Positions 1-4,445 of a DNA stretch of 5,970 nt are shown here, piece by piece. Where the stretch lies: positions 1-5,970 of the forward strand of contig CAJOQS010000299.1 in NCBI GenBank assembly GCA_905236925.1. The letters run 5' to 3'. This DNA is from an uncultured Lachnospiraceae bacterium (lineage in GTDB: Bacteria; Bacillota; Clostridia; Lachnospirales; Lachnospiraceae). A model generated the notes under the pieces. That model was given only the letters and a program-made list of their open reading frames with translations. It searched no databases and was not told the DNA's origin. The translations under genes and the position numbers were made by a program. How positions within the stretch are numbered: position 1 is the first letter of the stretch; the number at the start of each line of letters is the position of its first letter.

Positions 1-485
1 GATATCCGCCGAGCGTATACACCGAGATGCCCAAGCTTCTCGAGAGGGCAGGCAAGTCCGATAAGGGCTCGATAACAGGACTCTATACGGTGCTTGTCGA
101 CGGCGACGATTTCAACGAGCCGATAACAGATACCGCAAGAGGCGTTCTTGACGGTCATATCATTCTTTCACGCAGTCTGGGCGCAAAGGGCCATTATCCC
201 GCAATAGATGTTCTTTCCAGCATCTCCCGTGTAATGAGCGCGATAGTCAGTCCTGAGCAGAAGAAGCTTGCCTCGCGCATGAAGATGATCATGGCAACCT
301 ACAATGAGTCCGAGGATCTGATCAATATCGGAGCATACAAGGCGGGCGCGAACAAGAACATCGATTATGCGATCTCGAAAATAGACGAGGTCAATGATTT
401 TCTGACACAGGAAACCGACGAGAAGTTCGCTTTTGAGGATACGCTGGACGCCTTGAGAGCTATCTTTGAGGAAGAGAATGAATGA
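1..485 (+). CDS. fliI: Flagellar export ATPase FliI, C-terminal part (5' end outside the window)
   Basis: FliI is the cytoplasmic hexameric ATPase of the flagellar type III export apparatus, related to the F1-ATPase beta subunit; it helps unfold and load substrates at the export gate. The frame is open from the window edge: 160 complete codons precede the TGA, and the first two bases end an upstream codon. The visible part carries the family's conserved C-terminal blocks: YPPSVYTEMPKLLERAG at the very start, DGDDFNEPITD (visible residues 33-43), LDGHIILSR (49-57) and GHYPAIDVLSSISRVM (63-78), followed by the helical C-terminal domain. FliI is normally about 440 residues, so this is roughly the last third; the Walker A and B motifs would lie upstream of the window. 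The stop overlaps the fliJ start as ATGA, implying translational coupling. The start is not visible, and an internal ATG at 27 is not the gene start. Other T3SS ATPases look similar, but the flagellar neighbours settle the identity. Confidence 0.97.
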   Translation, partial: YPPSVYTEMPKLLERAGKSDKGSITGLYTVLVDGDDFNEPITDTARGVLDGHIILSRSLGAKGHYPAIDVLSSISRVMSAIVSPEQKKLASRMKMIMATYNESEDLINIGAYKAGANKNIDYAISKIDEVNDFLTQETDEKFAFEDTLDALRAIFEEENE

Positions 486-952
486 AGAAGTTTTCGTTTG
501 AACTTCAGGGAGTCCTGGAGATAAAGCAAAAGCTGGAAGGGCAGGCCAAGATCAACTTCGGCATCGCCAGAGCAAAGCTGACGGCCGAGGAGGAAAAAAG
601 GGACGCGATCATAGCCCGGCGTGAGAGTTACCGGAGCATGCTCGCGGATAATCTTGGCGGAACCCTCAACATAAAAGAGATATCAAGGTGCGAGGAAGCG
701 ATAGACATCATCGAGGAACAGCTTTCGCAGCAGGAACTGATGGTAAGGCGCGCGGAGAAGCAGCTTGAACTTATGCGTTCACGACTGAACACGGTGATAA
801 TGGAACGCAAAACGATCGAAAAGCTCCGTGAAAAGAAATTCACGGATTATATGCGCGAGTACAATGACGAGGAGCGCAAGCAGATCGACGAGCTTGTCAG
901 CTTCAGACATGCGATGGCCGATATTGAGGCTGCCGCCGAGGCTGAGTCCTAA
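482..952 (+). CDS. fliJ: Flagellar export protein FliJ
   Basis: FliJ is a small coiled-coil cytoplasmic protein that sits in the FliI hexamer like the F1 gamma stalk and contacts the export gate protein FlhA, coupling ATPase to export. The 156-residue product (FliJ is usually about 140-160) is almost entirely predicted helix, rich in E, K, R and Q, with heptad-like spacing of L, I and M through residues 10-145 and no membrane segment. The N-terminal FSFELQGVLEIKQKLE pattern fits the family, where a short N-terminal strand leads into a long antiparallel coiled coil. The start ATG overlaps the fliI stop (ATGA), with a GAGGA ribosome site at 468-472 inside fliI, nine bases upstream. The FliJ family is poorly conserved in sequence, so the call rests on coiled-coil composition, length and position directly after fliI. 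Confidence 0.93.
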   Translation: MKKFSFELQGVLEIKQKLEGQAKINFGIARAKLTAEEEKRDAIIARRESYRSMLADNLGGTLNIKEISRCEEAIDIIEEQLSQQELMVRRAEKQLELMRSRLNTVIMERKTIEKLREKKFTDYMREYNDEERKQIDELVSFRHAMADIEAAAEAES

Positions 953-984
953 AAAGAACAGAGATACAGAAAGCAGGTTTTCTT

Positions 985-1797
985 ATGGCAAAGAAGGATA
1001 AGAAGAATGATCTTCCGGCCAATCCGGAGGAAGAGAGCATCATAAGCAAAATAGGAACCGGACTGATGATCGTATTGATCATACTTGTCTGGCTCGCTAT
1101 TTTCGCACTTCTTGTGAAAATGGATGTCGGCGGGATGGGAACAGCCCTCCGGCCTCTGATCAAGGATGTGCCGGTGCTTAACCTTATACTTCCCGATGTT
1201 CCGGACGATGTCCTTATAAACGAGGAAAACTACCCCTACAAAAACATCAAGGAAGCGGTCGAGATCATAAAGGAGCTTGAAGCCAAGGTCGATCTGCTCG
1301 AGGATGAAAACGGACAGTACGCAAGGAAGATACTGGAGCTTCAGGCCGAGGTCGACAGGCTGAAGAATTACGAGGACGAATACGCGGCCTTCGAGGAGAG
1401 GGTAAAGCGTTTTGACGTAAATGTCGTGTACAACTCACAGGCACCCGAGATCGAGGAGTACAAGAAGTATTACGAGGAGATCAATCCCGAGACTGCAGCG
1501 GAGATATACAGGCAGGTCATCGAGCAGCTTGCGTATGACGACGCGATCAAGCAGAAGGCTCAGCTTTTAAAGACCATGAAGCCCGGCAACGCGGCCAAGG
1601 CTCTTGAAGAAATGACTGCCGACATAGAGTACTCATGCAAGCTCCTGCTCTGTCTGAAGACCGATGAGGCGGCGGCCATCATGGATAAGATGGACACCCT
1701 TTTCGTTGCGAGAATCATGCAGACCATGCACGATATGGACGAGGCATGGTACGAGCAGATACAGGCAAAACTGCTCCAGAACAAGTATAAGGAATAA
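985..1797 (+). CDS. MotE/YlxF-family membrane protein of the flagellar operon
   Basis: The 270-residue product has a lysine-rich cytoplasmic N-terminus, one hydrophobic segment at about residues 24-44 (GLMIVLIILVWLAIFALLV core), a coiled coil at about 88-142 and a helical C-terminal domain at about 165-255. The last has the MgtE N-domain style seen in MotE-like proteins (a PGNAAKALEEM block, then LKTDEAAAIMDKM). The expected topology is a membrane anchor with the coiled coil and C-terminal domain outside. Bacillus subtilis has ylxF, of this family, at the same place between fliJ and fliK; in Sinorhizobium, MotE is a chaperone for the periplasmic motility protein MotC. The role in Firmicutes is not well defined; a motor or stator-related function is an inference. 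The ribosome site is weak (AAGCAGG at 971-977), unlike the AGGAGG of other genes here, so coupling to fliJ 32 bases upstream is plausible. Two cysteines (SCKLLLC) fall in the outer domain. Confidence 0.85.
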   Translation: MAKKDKKNDLPANPEEESIISKIGTGLMIVLIILVWLAIFALLVKMDVGGMGTALRPLIKDVPVLNLILPDVPDDVLINEENYPYKNIKEAVEIIKELEAKVDLLEDENGQYARKILELQAEVDRLKNYEDEYAAFEERVKRFDVNVVYNSQAPEIEEYKKYYEEINPETAAEIYRQVIEQLAYDDAIKQKAQLLKTMKPGNAAKALEEMTADIEYSCKLLLCLKTDEAAAIMDKMDTLFVARIMQTMHDMDEAWYEQIQAKLLQNKYKE

Positions 1798-1820
1798 TTT
1801 AAAAAAAACACAATATGTTG

Positions 1821-1848
1821 TAATGTAAACCTCCGGTATAGCCGATAT
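1821..1848 (+). promoter_or_regulatory. Candidate sigma-28 (SigD/FliA) promoter upstream of fliK
   Basis: GCCGATAT at 1841-1848 is an exact match to the -10 element of flagellar sigma-28 promoters (consensus TAAA, 14-16 bases, GCCGATAT in Bacillus SigD). A -35-like TAAT lies at 1821-1824, 16 bases upstream, three of four bases matching; the longer box TAATGTAA matches five of eight positions of TAAAGTTT. Transcription would begin near 1854-1856, giving a leader of about 50 bases before the fliK ATG. The site lies in the largest non-coding gap of this operon segment. I recall a SigD-dependent internal promoter around ylxF in B. subtilis but could not check it. The imperfect -35 keeps confidence moderate. 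Confidence 0.5.
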
Positions 1849-1860
1849 ATTAATTGTGGG

Positions 1861-1889
1861 CGATAAAAAGCGCACGATCAATCTTATCG
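1861..1889 (+). other. Possible hairpin just before the fliK ribosome binding site
   Basis: CGATAA at 1861-1866 is complementary to TTATCG at 1884-1889 (6 bp, 17-base loop). The stem ends one base before the AAGGAGG of fliK. It is AT-rich and weak, so it may be chance; if real, it could tune access to the ribosome site in the transcript from the candidate promoter at 1821-1848. Confidence 0.2.
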
Positions 1890-1890
1890 A

Positions 1891-1897
1891 AAGGAGG
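1891..1897 (+). promoter_or_regulatory. Ribosome binding site that decides the fliK start
   Basis: AAGGAGG lies six bases before the ATG at 1904. The same frame is open further upstream, to a GTG at 1856, but that GTG has no ribosome site and falls at the predicted transcription start. The ATG at 1904 is therefore the likely start, removing 16 residues from the longest open frame. Confidence 0.9.
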
Positions 1898-1903
1898 ACA
1901 TTA

Positions 1904-3454
1904 ATGACTGCAACAGGAATTAATGTAGCGACTCTGCAGAGCGCGACAGGTTCCTTGGTATCAGTCAGTGTGAATCAGGTTTCGACATCAGCGAACGGAA
2001 CCCTGAGCGATTCGTTCAAGCAGAAGCTCGCGAATGCTTCGGCAGAAATGAACAACCGCACTCAGGAGCCTGCCGCAGCAACAGCCGGAACACAAAAAAC
2101 TGAATACAGCAAGGAACAGGTCAAGTCAAACGCAGCTGACGAGCCTAAGGCAAAGAACAATGCCAAGGCGGACGAAAGCACCGGTACGGAGGCAAAGGCA
2201 TCGGTCGATGACAAGGGACAGGTTCAGACGGATCCCAAGACCGGAAACGCCGACCAGACAAAGGTGACTGATCAGAACGGGGAGACAGAAAATGTAGTCT
2301 CAACCGGAAAGATTACGGAGAGCGCCGATGAGGACGAGCTTCTCGGAGCACTCGAAGTTCTCTCGACTCTGATAGCACAGATAGCCGAAATCCTTCAGAG
2401 CTCAATGGAAGAGCTTCAGACGAAGATGACCGAGCTTCAGATGATCCCCGCGGAGCTTACCGAGAACTCGGGTGTAGCCAGACTGGTACTGAACATGAAC
2501 GGCAAGAATGATCTTTCGGATCTTCTGGTTGACCAGGGAATGCTCGACAGTCTCAACGAGATCAAGGACATGATTGCTGAAGTGCTTACGGAAGCCGGAA
2601 TGACCACCGAGGAATTCCGGACGGTCACCGAAGACGATTCCTTCAAGGAGCTTCTTGAAACAAACGGCATCGTCAGGAAAGAAGACATCATGCCCCGCTT
2701 CGAAGCTGAAGAGAGCACCGGGATCGATGAAACACAGGAGATCGGAAAAGACGGTGGCTTTGAGGTAAAGATCTCAAAGAGCGGCTTTGAAGAAGAGGAA
2801 AGCAGCAACAGCAGCAGCGGTTCTTTTGCAAATGACAGCGAGGAAGAGGATGCTTCGGCAGGAATCACCGCCAACAGGAGCGAAAAGCAGGTCAGGACCG
2901 TAAAGACCGTTGAAACGACAGCCACTGCGAAAGACTTTGTCACCGGACTTGAGAATGTGATGAAGACCGAAACGATCGAGGTACCCGGAATCGAGGGAAG
3001 GATCGAGGTCAGAGAGGTAGTTTATCAGCTCGTTGAAGCCGTTAAGGTTCAGATATCTCCCGACAACACAAGCCTTGAGATGAGTCTTAATCCCGAGAAT
3101 CTCGGAAAGGTCAATCTCAACATCACCTCAAAGAACGGAGTTATGACAGCCCAGATCACAACCCAGAACGAGATTTCCAAGGAAGCACTTGAATCTCAGC
3201 TGCAGACCCTCAAGGAAACGATCGAGGCTCAGGGAGTCAGGGTTGACGCGATCGAAGTCACGGTTGCCGCGTATACCTTTGCTGACAGCAAGAATGCCGA
3301 GTCTGACGCTCAGGGACAGAAACAGGAAAACGGAAAGAACCGCAACAAGGGCATCTCTTCCGTAGGAAACGATCTCCCGTCGGTTGACGAAGCGGAGCGC
3401 ATCAGACAGGAAGTGCTCGAGCAGACAGGAAGCACGGTAACATATGTAGCGTAA
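1904..3454 (+). CDS. fliK: Flagellar hook-length control protein FliK
   Basis: FliK is exported during hook growth, acts as a molecular ruler and, through its C-terminal domain, contacts FlhB to switch export from hook to filament substrates. With the ATG at 1904 the product has 516 residues, within the broad range of FliK proteins. The N-terminal part is low-complexity and hydrophilic (about residues 50-130, rich in A, K, T, D, E, Q), followed by a leucine-rich helix (about 142-180) and an acidic serine-rich stretch (about 296-320, EEEESSNSSSG then SEEEDASAG). The diagnostic feature is the C-terminal Flg_hook domain at about 368-457, with SLEMSLNPENLGKVNLNI and later LKETIEAQGVRVDAIEV. A polar tail of about 60 residues ends the protein. 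There is no signal peptide, as expected for a type III export substrate. It is followed by flgD 24 bases downstream. Identity is firm from the C-terminal domain and position; the N-terminal half is not recognisable by sequence, which is normal for FliK. Confidence 0.94.
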   Translation: MTATGINVATLQSATGSLVSVSVNQVSTSANGTLSDSFKQKLANASAEMNNRTQEPAAATAGTQKTEYSKEQVKSNAADEPKAKNNAKADESTGTEAKASVDDKGQVQTDPKTGNADQTKVTDQNGETENVVSTGKITESADEDELLGALEVLSTLIAQIAEILQSSMEELQTKMTELQMIPAELTENSGVARLVLNMNGKNDLSDLLVDQGMLDSLNEIKDMIAEVLTEAGMTTEEFRTVTEDDSFKELLETNGIVRKEDIMPRFEAEESTGIDETQEIGKDGGFEVKISKSGFEEEESSNSSSGSFANDSEEEDASAGITANRSEKQVRTVKTVETTATAKDFVTGLENVMKTETIEVPGIEGRIEVREVVYQLVEAVKVQISPDNTSLEMSLNPENLGKVNLNITSKNGVMTAQITTQNEISKEALESQLQTLKETIEAQGVRVDAIEVTVAAYTFADSKNAESDAQGQKQENGKNRNKGISSVGNDLPSVDEAERIRQEVLEQTGSTVTYVA

Positions 3455-3478
3455 ACAAGCTAAGAACGGAGATTTAAG

Positions 3479-3970
3479 ATGAGCAATAAAACAGGCCTTG
3501 TGGCGGATGTCACAAACGGAGTTTTGAACTACACTGCTTCGCCCGAAACCACCAGCAAGGATAAATCGAAGGGCGGAGAGCTTGGCAAGGACGCGTTCCT
3601 TCAGCTTCTGGTATGCCAGATGCAGAATCAGGATCCGTTGGAGCCCAGCGACAACACCGAGTACGTTTCACAGCTCGCTCAGTTCTCTTCACTTGAACAG
3701 CTCCAGAATCTCTCATCCGAATCCGAGAAAGCACAGGCGCTTACGCTTGTCGGAAAATATGCGGTACTTGAAGTTAAGGATTCGAACGGAAAGGTTTCGT
3801 ATCCGGAAGGAAGGATCGATTTCGTAAACATGACCGGAGGCAAAGTAAAGCTCTCGGTAAACGGATCCATCTACGATTACGAAAATCTCTACACTGTAGT
3901 CGACGATCAGTACTACGACGAACAGAATGAACAGGAGGAAACAACTGATGGCACCGAATATCATCAATAA
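3479..3970 (+). CDS. flgD: Flagellar hook cap/scaffold protein FlgD
   Basis: FlgD forms the temporary cap at the tip of the growing hook and promotes FlgE polymerisation there. The conserved N-terminal block is clear: LGKDAFLQLLVCQMQNQDPLEP (split here as LGKDAFLQLLV and CQMQNQDPLEP, residues 35-56), then EYVSQLAQFSSLEQLQNL (61-78). Residues 88-145 form a small beta-rich region (VGKYAVLEVKDSNGKVSYPEG onward), and the end is an acidic tail (YYDEQNEQEETTDGTE). At 163 residues it is close to the short Firmicutes form and lacks most of the Tudor/fibronectin-like C-terminal domains of the roughly 230-residue enterobacterial proteins. The start has CGGAG at 3467-3471, seven bases upstream. The 3' end overlaps the next gene by 23 bases and holds its ribosome site. 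The cysteine in LLVCQMQNQ replaces a position that is usually threonine or similar in homologues I recall. Confidence 0.96.
   Translation: MSNKTGLVADVTNGVLNYTASPETTSKDKSKGGELGKDAFLQLLVCQMQNQDPLEPSDNTEYVSQLAQFSSLEQLQNLSSESEKAQALTLVGKYAVLEVKDSNGKVSYPEGRIDFVNMTGGKVKLSVNGSIYDYENLYTVVDDQYYDEQNEQEETTDGTEYHQ
3933..3938 (+). promoter_or_regulatory. Ribosome binding site within flgD that sets the next gene's start
   Basis: AGGAGG sits inside the flgD tail, nine bases before the ATG at 3948. A longer open frame begins at an ATG at 3927, but that codon lies upstream of the AGGAGG and has no site of its own. The start at 3948 is preferred, and it makes translation of this gene depend on ribosomes finishing flgD. 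Confidence 0.85.
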
Positions 3971-4337
3971 TTTTCCTTCAATCCAGCAGATGACCGAGCA
4001 GCTCAAGAGCTCGGAGAAATCATCACAGGTACAGCAGCTTCACGGAAAAAGCTTTGAACAGATACTCAACGAAAGAACCGGTTCGGGTTCTGAGCTCAAG
4101 TTCTCAAAGCACGCAAGCATGAGGATGCAGACAAGACAGATCGATCTCACAGAGAATCAGTGGGAAAGACTTGAAGGCGGAGTTGAAAAAGCCGGAGAGA
4201 AGGGAATCAGGGAATCACTTGTAATGGTTGATAATCTGGCCTTTATAGTAAATGTCAGCAACAACACGGTGATCACGGCAGTCGGAGAAGGAGAAGACAA
4301 GATCTTCACCAATATCGACGGTGCGATAATAACTTAA
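3948..4337 (+). CDS. Small flagellar operon protein (flg_new / TIGR02530 type)
   Basis: The product (129 residues from the preferred ATG) matches from memory the conserved 'flagellar operon protein' family found between flgD and flgE in many Clostridia and other Firmicutes. Its function is unknown. The N-terminal 45 residues are polar and probably flexible (SIQQMTEQLKSSEKSSQVQQ). The conserved core is about 50-115: LKFSKHASMRMQTRQIDLTE, then WERLEGGVEKAGEKG, then ESLVMVDNLAFIVNVSNNTVITAV, ending in a region that suggests a small alpha/beta fold. There are no cysteines, signal peptide or membrane segments, so it acts in the cytoplasm or is a type III export substrate. Overlap with flgD and location directly before the hook gene suggest a role in hook assembly, such as a chaperone or regulator; this is inference. 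It is too small and different to be FlgD's missing C-terminal domain. Confidence 0.85.
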   Translation: MAPNIINNFPSIQQMTEQLKSSEKSSQVQQLHGKSFEQILNERTGSGSELKFSKHASMRMQTRQIDLTENQWERLEGGVEKAGEKGIRESLVMVDNLAFIVNVSNNTVITAVGEGEDKIFTNIDGAIIT

Positions 4338-4356
4338 TAAAAGAACAGCTAAGTAA

Positions 4357-4419
4357 GAACCAAAACCGCCGGACCTTATGGAGGCGGAGACAGCCGAATG
4401 CCAGAAGCTGTCGTGGTTC
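4357..4419 (+). ncRNA. Predicted structured RNA leader of flgE (three-way junction)
   Basis: Three perfect complementary segments nest as a three-way junction. P1 pairs GAACCA (4357-4362) with TGGTTC (4414-4419), 6 bp. P2 pairs CCGCC (4366-4370) with GGCGG (4383-4387), 5 bp, 12-base loop. P3 pairs GACAGC (4389-4394) with GCTGTC (4407-4412), 6 bp, also a 12-base loop. The junction strands are only 3, 1 and 1 bases. Of 63 bases, 34 are paired. The element ends eight bases before the flgE ribosome site. It does not match the c-di-GMP-I or -II riboswitch consensus as I remember them. Whether it is functional depends on conservation, which cannot be seen in one sequence. Confidence 0.45.
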
Positions 4420-4445
4420 ACCATCCAGGAGGTACAATACTATGA
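4398..4445 (+). other. Possible 15-codon leader ORF overlapping the flgE start
   Basis: An ATG at 4398 opens a frame encoding MPEAVVVHHPGGTIL and closes at TGA 4443-4445, so its stop overlaps the flgE ATG (4442-4444) as ATGA, the arrangement used for translational coupling. A GGAGG at 4380-4384 lies 13 bases upstream, longer than usual, and within the P2 stem of the leader fold. The frame contains the flgE ribosome site. It may be coincidental; no homology is recognised. Confidence 0.25.
4427..4432 (+). promoter_or_regulatory. flgE ribosome binding site
   Basis: AGGAGG is nine bases before the first ATG of an ATGATG pair at 4442. The first ATG gives the usual N-terminus MMRSLYSGVSGL; the second would be 12 bases away. 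GAGGT at 4429-4433 can pair with ACCTT at 4373-4377 in the P2 loop of the leader (four Watson-Crick pairs plus one G-T), so the site could be masked. Confidence 0.85.

Noticed and set aside
917..924. A second exact GCCGATAT, inside the 3' end of fliJ and upstream of the MotE/YlxF-like gene
   Set aside because: No TAAA-like -35 lies 14-16 bases upstream, and the bases are part of the FliJ coding sequence (residues ADI). It could be a weak promoter but is not supported.
1798..1825. A terminator after the MotE/YlxF-like gene (A-tract and ACAA/TTGT inverted repeat)
   Set aside because: The only stem is four AT-rich pairs, and the A-run precedes it instead of a T-run following, so it cannot be an intrinsic terminator on the + strand.
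1856..1903. A 16-residue N-terminal extension of FliK from GTG 1856
   Set aside because: No ribosome site precedes it, it coincides with the predicted transcription start, and a strong AAGGAGG serves the ATG at 1904.
2437..2943. A 168-codon open frame antisense to fliK
   Set aside because: It is the serine/leucine-rich reverse-strand shadow of an acidic, glutamate-rich coding region, with no recognisable protein family and no separate gene signals.
3927..3947. Upstream ATG start for the small flagellar operon gene
   Set aside because: The ATG at 3927 lies before the AGGAGG that clearly serves the ATG at 3948.
4350..4375. TAAG, 14 bases, then GCCGGACC as a possible sigma-28 promoter for flgE
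   Set aside because: Only the GCCG half of the -10 matches and the remaining bases diverge; the same bases are better explained by the P2 stem of the leader.
4357..4419. flgE leader as a c-di-GMP riboswitch
   Set aside because: The conserved GEMM-I elements (such as the GCAAAGCC-like joining strand and tetraloop receptor) and the c-di-GMP-II pseudoknot pattern are not present as I remember them.
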